The notes below the pieces were generated by a model. That model was given only the letters and a program-made list of their open reading frames with translations. It was not told the origin of the DNA and did not search any database. Shown one piece after another: positions 1 to 8,443 of a stretch of DNA of 64,000 bases; position 1 is the first letter of the stretch; each line of letters starts with the position of its first letter. Location: contig LM997412.1 in assembly GCA_000952975.1 (NCBI GenBank), forward strand, positions 1,240,001 to 1,304,000, given 5' to 3'. The translations under genes and the position numbers were made by a program. The DNA is from Peptoniphilus sp. ING2-D1G. Lineage in GTDB: Bacteria; Bacillota; Clostridia; Tissierellales; Peptoniphilaceae.

Positions 1-92
1 ACTCCGATTACATAATAGACGCATCGAAAGGCGTAGATGAAATCGCAAAGGAAATAATGGATATTGTATGCAAATTATCCATTAAATCGTAA
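1..92 (+). CDS. 3' end of a truncated gene, possibly a nucleotide kinase-like protein
   Basis: An open frame enters from the left edge and stops at TAA 90-92. The visible 29 residues end in ASKGVDEIAKEIMDIVCKL. An Asp-Ala-Ser followed by an amphipathic helix is the sort of tail seen in P-loop (deoxy)nucleoside monophosphate kinases, but that is only a loose resemblance and no catalytic motif lies in the window. The frame is followed by a hairpin terminator, which supports a real gene end. Confidence 0.45.
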   Translation, partial: SDYIIDASKGVDEIAKEIMDIVCKLSIKS

Positions 93-137
93 TTTTTATC
101 TTGTTTTTGTTATATGATATATTTTTTCAAAAAAATT

Positions 138-178
138 AAAAAAAGGAAAGATCTTGAATTTAGCGTTCTTTCCTTTTT
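138..178. terminator. bidirectional terminator between converging genes
   Basis: A stem AAAAGGAAAG / CTTTCCTTTT at 141-150 and 168-177 has A-runs on the left and T-runs on the right. It sits between the converging gene fragment at the left edge and the Na/Pi transporter gene, so it can serve both. Confidence 0.75.
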
Positions 179-184
179 ATGCTT

Positions 185-1783
185 TTATATCAATAATTTT
201 CCCGCATTGGATAGATATGAGCTCACTCTTTCAAGAGCTATAAGCACCTTTTCATAAATCAGTCCGCTTTCAGGATCGCAGATACCAGATTTCATTCTGT
301 TCAAATGAGAAACTCTGTAGTCGACCGTCTCACCTTCAACAACCTTATTGGTCGCTCTGAGCTTTTCAATCTTTTCCTGCTTATCAATTTTTGAATATAT
401 AACCTCAAACATTCCCGATATGGCTTTGTCTATGTTGTCAATTTCCTTTACAGAGACTTCAGTATACGTAAGTCCCCTTTCCATGTTGGTCTTTGCAAAT
501 TCAGCTATGGATTTTAAGTGATCTCCTATTCTTTCTATATCTCTTACTATTCGCATATAATTGGTGAAGTTCTCAGCGATACTGTCATTCATTCTGTCAC
601 CTAAGACATCGATTATGTACTTTGTTATATTTGAGTTTAAAAAGTTAATTGTCTCTTCATTTCTAAATATTTTGTCGTATTTTTCCTGATTGAAGTTTAA
701 AAATATACTCATTGTAGATTCGTAATTTTCTCTTGCAAGGTCTACCATTCTGTTGGTTTCAGCTCTGATATTTGTAAGAGCCAAGTTGGCATCGGTCATA
801 TTTCTGTCAGTTATGTATTGCAAAGACAGAGAATCCGCCTTTTCATCTTTGCCGGGTATTAATTTAGTTGCAAGTTCGGCAAGTTTTTTTGAAAAAGGAA
901 ACAACATCACCGTTGTAGCAATGTTGAAAAATGTGTGCATGTTGGCAACCTGAGCCGCTCCTCTGGGTCCCGATATATCTATTATAAAATCCGCTATGGG
1001 TAAAGCTCTCGCCAAGGTTATGAATATCAAAGTTCCTATAAAATTGAAAAGTACGTGCACCGCTGATGTCCTCTGCGCGTTTTTGCTGGCTCCTATTGCA
1101 GATAATACCGAGGTTATACATGTGCCGATATTAAATCCGAATATTATGTACATGCTTGAGTGAAGATCTATTAGCCCTTGACTTGATATGGCTTGTAATA
1201 TGCCCACAGATGAAGATGATGATTGTATTATTGCTGTGAAAATCGTACCTACTACCACTCCTAAAATCGGATTTTTAAACTTGGTCATAAGTTCTACAAA
1301 TATCGGTTCGTCTTTTAAGGGTTTCATTGATGTGGACATCATTTCCATCCCTATAAAAAGCATTCCCAACCCAAGTATTACCTGCCCTAAATACTTCGAT
1401 CTGTCACTTTTTGAAGCCTTGTATATAACAAAGCCCGAAAATGCGATCAATGGAGCGATTTTCGTTATATTGAGGGCTACAAGTTGACCTGTGACTGTAG
1501 TCCCGATATTTGCTCCCATTATTACTCCTACCGCTTGAGAAATGGTCATTAATCTCGCATTTACAAATCCCACCACCATTACCGTGGTCGCTGATGAAGA
1601 TTGAATTATAGCGGTAACTACAACTCCTACCAGTACTCCCTTTAAAGGGCTTGAAGTGAGTTTTTCTATTGTGGTATGGAGCCTTTTTCCTGCGACAAGT
1701 TCAAGAGCCGAACTCATCATTTCCATTCCGAATAAAAATAAAACCAAACCACCCATCAAGCCCAACAAATAGCTTATTGACAT
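185..1783 (-). CDS. Na+/phosphate cotransporter family protein with C-terminal PhoU-like domain
   Basis: This 532-residue protein is a membrane Na/Pi-cotransporter II-type permease. Residues 1-310 hold hydrophobic helices and two copies of the family's repeat, each with a glutamine-serine signature: QSSSATT near residue 62 and QSSSSSVG near 190. Residues 340-532 are soluble, helical and charged, matching the PhoU-like domain commonly fused to bacterial members. The family moves inorganic phosphate with sodium, but direction and physiological role are not settled for many members. It appears to be a single-gene unit, with an AGGAGG-type ribosome site just upstream of the ATG and a terminator at 138-178. 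I see no truncation. Confidence 0.9.
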   Translation of the reverse strand: MSISYLLGLMGGLVLFLFGMEMMSSALELVAGKRLHTTIEKLTSSPLKGVLVGVVVTAIIQSSSATTVMVVGFVNARLMTISQAVGVIMGANIGTTVTGQLVALNITKIAPLIAFSGFVIYKASKSDRSKYLGQVILGLGMLFIGMEMMSTSMKPLKDEPIFVELMTKFKNPILGVVVGTIFTAIIQSSSSSVGILQAISSQGLIDLHSSMYIIFGFNIGTCITSVLSAIGASKNAQRTSAVHVLFNFIGTLIFITLARALPIADFIIDISGPRGAAQVANMHTFFNIATTVMLFPFSKKLAELATKLIPGKDEKADSLSLQYITDRNMTDANLALTNIRAETNRMVDLARENYESTMSIFLNFNQEKYDKIFRNEETINFLNSNITKYIIDVLGDRMNDSIAENFTNYMRIVRDIERIGDHLKSIAEFAKTNMERGLTYTEVSVKEIDNIDKAISGMFEVIYSKIDKQEKIEKLRATNKVVEGETVDYRVSHLNRMKSGICDPESGLIYEKVLIALERVSSYLSNAGKLLI

Positions 1784-1950
1784 TTCTACCTCCTCATTAC
1801 TCTTTAATGATAACCTAAAAGGTAAATTTTTTAAATAATAAAAGTAATTTTCGTAAATTATTTTTTACTATTTGTGCAAAAATCATCCCTATGTTTCAGA
1901 TTACTATGACTATTAATCACTACGAATAGTGAAAGCAACTATAAAAACAG

Positions 1951-1975
1951 AGGGGACGATACCCTAATCGTCCCC
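1951..1975. repeat. dispersed GC-rich palindrome, copy 1
   Basis: An inverted repeat with arms GGGGACGAT / ATCGTCCCC and a 6-base loop lies in the 294-bp spacer before the EamA gene. It resembles the palindromes at 12972, 28946 and 50950-51104 in its G-rich left arm and CCCC right arm, but it is a degenerate copy. The rest of the spacer is AT-rich and I see nothing else in it except the EamA terminator. Confidence 0.55.
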
Positions 1976-2037
1976 AATGAACACTGTACCTACAAAAAAT
2001 AAGTTCAATGTTGAATACGTCCCAGAAAAAATAATAA

Positions 2038-2064
2038 AGGACAAGTATTTAAATACTTATCCTT
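2038..2064 (-). terminator. terminator of the EamA transporter gene
   Basis: A near-perfect inverted repeat (AGGA[C/T]AAGTATTT and its complement) lies just after the stop codon at 2078. On the minus strand it is followed by mixed A/T sequence, so it may be only moderately efficient. Confidence 0.7.
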
Positions 2065-2077
2065 TATTAAAATATCT

Positions 2078-2962
2078 CTATTCAGATTTTAAATTAAATT
2101 TTTTGTGAAAATATCCGCTGGTTCCTGCCAGTGCTCCGAAGATCAGTATTCCTCCCACTATAATTCTAAAGTTCAAGGGATCTGAAAATATTATTACTCC
2201 CATTATCGCCGCTATGAATATTCTGCTGGCTGATACCAGCGCTCCTGTTGCGTTATCCACGTACTTGTAACCTTCCGTGATGAATATCTGTCCCAAAAAT
2301 CCTGCAATGCCGGCAAGCAATATATTTATTTTTACAATAAGACTCGTTCCCACAACTTTGGGTAAATCAGGAATTGCAAAGGGTAAATTCACAAACATGG
2401 CTATAAGCATTACATAGAATATTATGGTACAAGTTCCGTCTGTTTTTCTGGCTTCCTTCAGAGACAACACACTGACCGCTCCGGCAAGTGAAGATAGAAA
2501 TGCAAAGGCATCACCAATATTTATATTGTCAAATTTCGGATATGCTATTAAGTAGCAACCGAGCATTATTATAGTCAGGTAGACATAACTGCTTTTTTTA
2601 ATCTTCTCTTTATAGACCAGAGGCGCAAGTATTAATACAAATATAGGGTAAGTCATCTGAAGCATGTTCGCATTTGTAATAGTCGTGTACTGAAATCCCA
2701 TGGAGAAAAATAATATGGACATTCCGTTAAATACACTTCTTAGGAAAATATGCTTAAACCTGTTGGGTTTCAAGGACATGCCTTTTGCCTTCATGTATAT
2801 GAACATGAGTATTGCACCTATGGTAAATCTCGCAAAGGAGCTCATGGCTCCTGTCAGTTCGGAATTTTGAGTTACCAACTTCCCGAAAGACGAACTGGCA
2901 GCAAAGCTTACAGCCGATAACAGTATTAGAATTATCCCTTTATTAACTGAATTCTTTTCCAT
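2078..2962 (-). CDS. EamA/DMT-superfamily transporter
   Basis: This 294-residue protein has ten predicted hydrophobic helices arranged as two five-helix EamA repeats, roughly residues 8-140 and 150-285, the standard length and layout of drug/metabolite transporter exporters. Such proteins export metabolites or amino acids across the cytoplasmic membrane. No residue here fixes the substrate. The gene lies 23 bp downstream of the CNNM pair in the same direction, so it may be co-transcribed with it. It ends at the hairpin at 2038-2064. Confidence 0.88.
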   Translation of the reverse strand: MEKNSVNKGIILILLSAVSFAASSSFGKLVTQNSELTGAMSSFARFTIGAILMFIYMKAKGMSLKPNRFKHIFLRSVFNGMSILFFSMGFQYTTITNANMLQMTYPIFVLILAPLVYKEKIKKSSYVYLTIIMLGCYLIAYPKFDNINIGDAFAFLSSLAGAVSVLSLKEARKTDGTCTIIFYVMLIAMFVNLPFAIPDLPKVVGTSLIVKINILLAGIAGFLGQIFITEGYKYVDNATGALVSASRIFIAAIMGVIIFSDPLNFRIIVGGILIFGALAGTSGYFHKKFNLKSE

Positions 2963-2985
2963 AATTCCGCCTTTCGCTCACTTAA

Positions 2986-4242
2986 CTATTCAATTTTAAG
3001 CAAGACTTTTTCAACTCTGTTTCCGTCGACTTCCAAAACTTCAAACTGCATGTTTTCAATTGAAGCTTTATATCCAACGACAGGCATGTCGTTGTTCCTT
3101 TCTATTATCATACCCCCAATGGTGTTGGAATTGCAAATAAATAGCTCCTCGTCCAAGTCCAGCTCTTGACACAAGTCTTTTATATTGATATCTCCAACTA
3201 ATTCATAGGTGCTTTCAGATAATTCTTCTATCGGTTTTTCTTCGTCGTCATACTCGTCATAAATTTCTCCAACCAGTTCCTCAACGAGGTCTTCTATGGT
3301 TACACAGCCCATGGTTCCGCCATATTCATCTGTTACGATTGCCATCTGAACCTTACCCCTGTTCAAAAGTTTAAAAACCTTGTGCAACTTCATGGTTTCA
3401 TGAGCAAAGCATGTATCCAGCAGTGCTTTTCTCAAAATAACATGAAAATCTTCCTTTTCTTCTTCCCTTGATGTTATAAATCTCTCCAAAAATATATTGG
3501 TGTGAAGTATGCCTATGATATTATCTATGTTTTCTTCGTAGACGGGTATTCGTGAATAGGGCGAGTTTAAAATTATTTCTTTGATCTCCTCTTCACTGTC
3601 GTTTAAATCTATTGCCAACATATCTCTTCTGGAAGTTATTATGTTGGATACGGATATATCTGAAAAACTCAATGCCGATTGAAGCAAGTCCGATTTTTCC
3701 TTGTCAATTACTCCGTCGTTTTCGATATTTTCTATGATGTCTATTAAATCTCCCTCATCAAAGAACTCATCCTCTGAATCCACCCAAAGTCTCGACAGTT
3801 TGCCAACTAAAAACACCACCAAGGCTACCACGGGTTTCAAAATCGTCATTATAATTTTTAAAGGAAGTGCAGCAAAGCGAACGAATTGAAAAGATATCTT
3901 CTTAGCTATTACCTTGGGTGTTATCTCTCCGAATATCAAAATTATAACCGTCATGGCTGCAGTTGCGATAAATGTTGCTCCTCCTCCCACAAGCTCCATT
4001 ACGATAACTGTTGCTATGGATGATGCCGCTATATTTACAAGGTTGTTTCCGATCAGTATGGCACTCAATGAGTCGTTGAAGTTCTCTGCGATTTTAAGTG
4101 CAACCCCTGCCGTCATATCTCCTGATTCGGCTCTGGTTCTAAGCCTTATTTTATTTACTGATGCAAAAGCTATTTCCGATCCTGAAAAAAATGCGGAGAA
4201 AATTATACAAATTACTATTCCTATGTAGGGCAGTATATTCAT
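2986..4242 (-). CDS. CNNM/CorC-type membrane protein (hemolysin C-like), full-length
   Basis: This 418-residue protein has the complete HlyC/CorC-family architecture. Residues 1-175 are the CNNM transmembrane domain, with the family signature FFSGSEIAFAS near the N terminus and FGEITPK near residue 105. Residues ~190-320 are a pair of CBS domains, and residues ~335-418 are the CorC_HlyC C-terminal domain. Family members act in Mg2+ (or Co2+) efflux and homeostasis; the old name hemolysin is misleading. Its ATG overlaps the TGA of the preceding paralogue (ATGA, 4239-4242), so the two are translationally coupled and may work together, perhaps as a heterodimer (inference). Confidence 0.9.
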   Translation of the reverse strand: MNILPYIGIVICIIFSAFFSGSEIAFASVNKIRLRTRAESGDMTAGVALKIAENFNDSLSAILIGNNLVNIAASSIATVIVMELVGGGATFIATAAMTVIILIFGEITPKVIAKKISFQFVRFAALPLKIIMTILKPVVALVVFLVGKLSRLWVDSEDEFFDEGDLIDIIENIENDGVIDKEKSDLLQSALSFSDISVSNIITSRRDMLAIDLNDSEEEIKEIILNSPYSRIPVYEENIDNIIGILHTNIFLERFITSREEEKEDFHVILRKALLDTCFAHETMKLHKVFKLLNRGKVQMAIVTDEYGGTMGCVTIEDLVEELVGEIYDEYDDEEKPIEELSESTYELVGDINIKDLCQELDLDEELFICNSNTIGGMIIERNNDMPVVGYKASIENMQFEVLEVDGNRVEKVLLKIE

Positions 4243-5261
4243 AGAACATCTCCTCCCGATATTTCCATAGGTGAAATTTCATCTTCTTCATCCCAAATTT
4301 CACCTACAAGTTCCTCGAGAATATCCTCTACGGAAACTATCCCTTTTACTTTTTTATCTCCGTCTAAAACTATTGCAAGGTGGTTTTTTGCCTCATTCAT
4401 CTTTTTAAGGACTACGTCAATTTTATCATTTTCTCTGACGAAGTAAGGATCATGTTCTATATCCTTCAGTTTAATATTGTCGGATTTAATGAGATTTCTG
4501 TAGAATTCCTTTTTTTGAACTATGCCTGTAATTTTGTCAGTAGTCTTATCATATACAGGATATCTGGAATATCCGGAATCTATTATGACCTCTTTGATCT
4601 TGTCGAAGGGCCAGTTTATATCTATGGCGACTACATTTTCAATTCTTTGGTATATATTCTTTACAGTCTTTACATTAAAATCCATTGCCGACAGAACCAA
4701 CTCCTGTTTTTCCAGGCTTAATTTACCCTCTTCTCCTACAGATTTTACTATTTCATAAAATTCTTCCTCATTTATCAGAGGTTCGTCATCTGATGGGAAA
4801 AGTCTTGAAAAGAAGTCCGATACTGCCATGAATACCATGTTCAATGGTTTGAACAACACCATGAAAACTTTGAGAGAGCCTGATATTGAAAGGGCATAAT
4901 TCATGTTGGATTTACCGAAACTCTTCGGAATCATTTCACTGAATAAAAATACCACTATGGTGGATAAAATAGTTGAATATTTTACATAGCTTATTCCGAA
5001 GTGTTTTGTAGTAAGCGCCGTCACCAAGGATGCAAAGCCTATATGCGTTATATTATTGCCAATCAAGAGCGTAGTGAGTGCACTGTCGAAATTATTTACT
5101 ATATCAAGTGCATTTTTGGCTTTTTTATTTCCGCTTTCAGCATATTTTCTAAGTTTTATTTCATTTATAGAGGCAAATGTTATCTCTGCCGATGCGCAAT
5201 AAGATGCTCCGATAAGAAGTAGGAACAATATTATCACCTGCAGATACCCGTCACTGTCCAT
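4239..5261 (-). CDS. CNNM/CBS membrane protein lacking the CorC C-terminal domain
   Basis: This is a paralogue of the next gene, with CNNM membrane domain (residues ~1-170, AEITFASINEIKL near the N terminus) and two CBS domains. It stops about 20 residues after the second CBS domain, at LEELVGEIWDEEDE..., so it has no CorC_HlyC domain. The start at 5261 follows AGGAG with a 6-base gap. The frame stays open upstream to 5348, but that longer form would begin inside the terminator of the UroD-family gene, so I reject it. The resulting length is 340 residues. The missing domain may be supplied by the coupled downstream paralogue. Confidence 0.88.
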   Translation of the reverse strand: MDSDGYLQVIILFLLLIGASYCASAEITFASINEIKLRKYAESGNKKAKNALDIVNNFDSALTTLLIGNNITHIGFASLVTALTTKHFGISYVKYSTILSTIVVFLFSEMIPKSFGKSNMNYALSISGSLKVFMVLFKPLNMVFMAVSDFFSRLFPSDDEPLINEEEFYEIVKSVGEEGKLSLEKQELVLSAMDFNVKTVKNIYQRIENVVAIDINWPFDKIKEVIIDSGYSRYPVYDKTTDKITGIVQKKEFYRNLIKSDNIKLKDIEHDPYFVRENDKIDVVLKKMNEAKNHLAIVLDGDKKVKGIVSVEDILEELVGEIWDEEDEISPMEISGGDVL

Positions 5262-5334
5262 ATACTCAACTCCTATAAAATTCACTTCGACTTGGACCAT
5301 CGGAGGAATGTTTTGTATATATTTTAAATACAAT

Positions 5335-5366
5335 AAAGCTCCCTCCAAAATTCGAAGGGAGCTTTT
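5335..5366 (-). terminator. terminator of the tct/UroD operon
   Basis: A perfect stem AAAGCTCCCT / AGGGAGCTTT with an 11-base loop follows the UroD-family stop codon at 5373. It is a clear rho-independent terminator separating this operon from the CNNM genes. Confidence 0.85.
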
Positions 5367-5372
5367 AATACT

Positions 5373-6380
5373 TTATTTATCGAATTCTTCAAAAAGTCCT
5401 TCTACTGCTGTTCTGGCCGCATAAAAATTAACTTTTGGTGTTTCGAGATGTGCTACACATCCCGGAGTCAACATCATGCCCTTAGGTCCGGCTTCTCCCA
5501 CAACTTCTCTCAAATGTTCTTTTACTTCGTGAGCTTCTGCAGTTGTGAGCCATTTTTCATTGATTCCGCCAAGCAGGCATTTGTCGGTGATTTCTCTGGC
5601 TTCCTTCATTGAAGGTACAGTCCATCTGTCGTGCCAGTTGACACATTGAACAGGATAGTCCGCCATTAATTTGAACATAGTATTATCTCCGTGAATATGT
5701 ACTATGTTAAAATATGTCCCTTCGTTACAAGCCTCAAGAACTTGAAGATCATACTTGCTACCAAATTCTTTATATTCTTCCTCTGTCATGTAATCTGTTG
5801 TGGAACATTGTGATGCAAAGAAGAATCCTGCAACTCCGTATTTTTTATTTAAATTTACAAATTCAATAGTTGTTTTTGTTATTTCTTCAAGAGCATGATG
5901 AACATATTCCGGATTTGATCTTAAGTCATCAAAAATTCTCATTCCAGCAAGTTTTTTAGCAGTTGTAAGAGGACTGAAGATGGTTTGGACATAAGGTATT
6001 TCTTCACCCTTGAGTTGTTTTTGAAGTTCCTTTGTAAATTGAAGTTGTTTTCCATGTTCTCCGAAATATCCCGGAACCGCTTCTAATTCCTTCCAATCTT
6101 CAACGTTATCTATTGCGAATTTTCTTTCAAATACAGGTTGTGTCTCTGTGCAATAGTAAGTACAACTAAGTCCAAAGTCATGAGCTCCATAATTTCCGTA
6201 AGGCATCATCTTGATGAAATCCAAATCATATAAACGTGCATATTCGATAGTTTTTTCTGCAAGAGCTACCGCATCTTGATCCACCTCAGGCATGTGAAAC
6301 CAAATACTGAAGGGTATTCTGTCAACTTTTTCTTTGTTAATAGCTGCTAAAACTCTTTCTTTTTTAGTCATTTTATTCAT
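5373..6380 (-). CDS. uroporphyrinogen decarboxylase-family protein (likely corrinoid/CoM-type methyltransferase or lyase, not HemE)
   Basis: This 335-residue protein belongs to the UroD (TIM-barrel) superfamily, starting MTKKERVLAAINKEKVDRIPFS, the usual opening of anaerobic UroD-like proteins. A candidate metal-binding set is HIHGDN near residue 230 and TPGCV near 308, which partly resembles the His-X-Cys...Cys zinc site of MtaA/MtbA methyltransferases, although the first cysteine is a histidine here. No other haem genes are nearby. It is the last gene of the tctCBA operon, so its substrate may be the acid imported by that transporter (inference). A strong AAAGGAG site precedes the ATG. Confidence 0.8.
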   Translation of the reverse strand: MNKMTKKERVLAAINKEKVDRIPFSIWFHMPEVDQDAVALAEKTIEYARLYDLDFIKMMPYGNYGAHDFGLSCTYYCTETQPVFERKFAIDNVEDWKELEAVPGYFGEHGKQLQFTKELQKQLKGEEIPYVQTIFSPLTTAKKLAGMRIFDDLRSNPEYVHHALEEITKTTIEFVNLNKKYGVAGFFFASQCSTTDYMTEEEYKEFGSKYDLQVLEACNEGTYFNIVHIHGDNTMFKLMADYPVQCVNWHDRWTVPSMKEAREITDKCLLGGINEKWLTTAEAHEVKEHLREVVGEAGPKGMMLTPGCVAHLETPKVNFYAARTAVEGLFEEFDK

Positions 6381-6421
6381 ATATTACTCTCCTTTAAATA
6401 AAAATGAAACAACATACATAT

Positions 6422-7906
6422 CTAAGATTTTTTAAATATCTTCTTAATATCTTCCCAGAAGGGAGATACCAGGAATACTATATTTATAGTCAACAATAAC
6501 AAGGGTATGGGTTTTAACAATGCAGTCCATATATCCGCGCCATAAAGGGAAAGTGCTCTTCTTAAATTTATTTCCGAAGTCTTTCCCAGTACAAAGGCAA
6601 GTACAAAGGGTGCCATTGAGAAATTAGCCTTTATCATATAAAATCCGATAAATCCGAAGAACAATATCAGAAATATATCAAATATCAAATTTCTGTAAGT
6701 AAAGGCTCCCAGTACACAGAAAGTTCCAACTACAGGTATTAAAACGCTTTTTGGAATAATAGTCACTCTTGCATATAATGGTGCTCCGAACAGACCGATA
6801 ATCAAAATAAAAATATTTGAAAGCAACAGACCGAAAATCAGTCCGTAAGCTACATCGGCACTTGCAGTGAACAGTTGTAATCCCGGAGCAAGCCCGTGAA
6901 TTAAAAGTCCTCCCAAGAACAAAGCTGATGTACCGTTGCCCGGTATTCCAAGAGTCAGCAGCGGTACTAAGGATCCTCCTACTACTGCATTGTTTGCAGC
7001 TGATACGCAAGCAAGTCCTCTTTCATTTCCTTTTCCGAAGGTTTCGGGATGCGGATCCATTTTTTTTGTAATATTGTAACTGATTCCGGCTGCTACAGTT
7101 GTACCTGCAGCAGGAATAATTCCAACTATAGTTCCTATTATTGCAGACCTGATATTTGTTCCCAATATGTGCAGATGATCCTTTGCAGACAGGAAAGGAC
7201 TTCCCTTCATGCTTGAGTTATCTATGGCTATTGATTCTTGTTCTTCCGAAACCATTATCAATACTTGAGATACTGCAAAAAGTCCAAGTACTACAGGCAG
7301 TAATGGGAGTTCGTCGTATATCTCATGTATTCCGAAGTTAAGTCTGCTCTTGCCTGTGACTCCATCATATCCAACTACGGAACACAAAAGTCCAAGAGCT
7401 GCACTGGCAAGTCCCTTAAGCATGTTTTCTTTAGATAAACCTACTATGATTACTATACCCATCATAGTAGTTAAAAATAACTCCACAGGTCCAAATTTAA
7501 TTGCAATTTGCGCAAGAGGCGGAGCTATGAACAAAAGAGCCAAACCTCCGGTAATTCCTCCGATAAAAGCACTGAATGTAGTTACTCCAATAGCTTTTAG
7601 ACCTTCTCCTCTAACAGTCATCGGATATCCGTCTATTGTCATAAAAAGCGAGTCGTCGGTTCCGGGCGTATTTATAAGTACGGCGGTGATATTTCCTCCG
7701 AAGGAAGCATTTACATATATTGCCGCAAGGGTAATAAGACCTGTTACAGGTTCAAGTCCGAAAGTAACGGGTAAAAATATTGCTATACCGGTTGTAGCTG
7801 ACATACCGGGAAGTGCTCCAAGTATTGAACCCACTACAGAACCTATTGTCAACCACAATAAATTGTCAAATGTGAATATTTGTAAAGCGTAGCCTAAAAA
7901 ATCCAT
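6422..7906 (-). CDS. tctA: tripartite tricarboxylate transporter large permease subunit TctA
   Basis: This ~494-residue integral membrane protein has about 12 hydrophobic segments and the TctA signatures GALPGMSATTGIAI near residue 30, NTPGTDDSL near 82 and GIIPAAGTTVAAGISY near 262. It is the large channel-forming subunit of the TctABC family, which takes up carboxylates such as citrate using an ion gradient and a periplasmic-type binding protein. I chose ATG 7906, which lies 7 bases after AAGGAGG; GTG 7912 would sit too close to that site. It lies 12 bp after tctB and upstream of the UroD-family gene. Confidence 0.92.
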   Translation of the reverse strand: MDFLGYALQIFTFDNLLWLTIGSVVGSILGALPGMSATTGIAIFLPVTFGLEPVTGLITLAAIYVNASFGGNITAVLINTPGTDDSLFMTIDGYPMTVRGEGLKAIGVTTFSAFIGGITGGLALLFIAPPLAQIAIKFGPVELFLTTMMGIVIIVGLSKENMLKGLASAALGLLCSVVGYDGVTGKSRLNFGIHEIYDELPLLPVVLGLFAVSQVLIMVSEEQESIAIDNSSMKGSPFLSAKDHLHILGTNIRSAIIGTIVGIIPAAGTTVAAGISYNITKKMDPHPETFGKGNERGLACVSAANNAVVGGSLVPLLTLGIPGNGTSALFLGGLLIHGLAPGLQLFTASADVAYGLIFGLLLSNIFILIIGLFGAPLYARVTIIPKSVLIPVVGTFCVLGAFTYRNLIFDIFLILFFGFIGFYMIKANFSMAPFVLAFVLGKTSEINLRRALSLYGADIWTALLKPIPLLLLTINIVFLVSPFWEDIKKIFKKS

Positions 7907-7918
7907 TCTCACCCCTCC

Positions 7919-8386
7919 TTAAATCAGTATTCCGCTCGGTATATTGAGCTTTAATAAAACTTCAAAGAATAAATACACTGCAATAGGTGTAAATATTGCG
8001 ACACCCAGCATTACCTTTTTATTTCTTTGACCTAATGCATACATTGATCCAAGCAGGTATATCGGCGTGGAAACATAAAAGCCAAAAAAGCTTATCAATA
8101 TTACGTATACAAGTAATAAAGCTCCGAATTTAACAGATTTCAAGGTTCCGCTAAAATCAAAGGTTTCATTCTTTCTGGGCCCGAATATGGAACTAAGCAA
8201 TAAAATAGTAGCCAATACAATTGCAATTCCTGAAACTATATAGGGGAAAAATTTCGAATCCATATCGGGAATTTTGCCTGCCTCAAAAATAAATACAATT
8301 GCCCAAACATAAAGAAGAATAACCGATATAAAATTATAATTAAATTGTTTTTTGGAATTTTCAGTTTTATTTTCTTTTGATTCCAT
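7919..8386 (-). CDS. tctB: tripartite tricarboxylate transporter small subunit TctB
   Basis: This 155-residue protein has a short charged cytoplasmic N terminus and four hydrophobic helices, the expected TctB layout. It is the small membrane subunit that pairs with TctA; its exact role in transport is unclear across the family. Identity is inferred mostly from topology and from its place between tctC and tctA, because TctB proteins diverge quickly. A GGAGAG ribosome site precedes the ATG. It follows a terminator-like hairpin (8401-8434), so it is probably transcribed less than tctC. Confidence 0.85.
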   Translation of the reverse strand: MESKENKTENSKKQFNYNFISVILLYVWAIVFIFEAGKIPDMDSKFFPYIVSGIAIVLATILLLSSIFGPRKNETFDFSGTLKSVKFGALLLVYVILISFFGFYVSTPIYLLGSMYALGQRNKKVMLGVAIFTPIAVYLFFEVLLKLNIPSGILI

Positions 8387-8400
8387 TTATACTCTCCTTA

Positions 8401-8434
8401 ATTTTTTAAAAAGGGGAGACAAGCTCCCCCTTTT
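8401..8434 (-). terminator. intra-operon terminator/attenuator between tctC and tctB
   Basis: On the minus strand a GGGGAG / CTCCCC hairpin is followed by a T-run, immediately after the tctC stop codon. It is placed to give more mRNA for the binding protein than for the permease, a common arrangement for solute transporters. Confidence 0.75.
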
Positions 8435-8443
8435 ACTAAATAA

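Noticed and set aside
3701-4228. Plus-strand ORFs within the CNNM genes
   Set aside because: They are antisense to clear, complete minus-strand genes and contain no recognisable domains or ribosome sites.
5262-5348. Longer N terminus for the short CNNM protein
   Set aside because: It would start inside the terminator of the upstream operon, whereas ATG 5261 has an AGGAG site.
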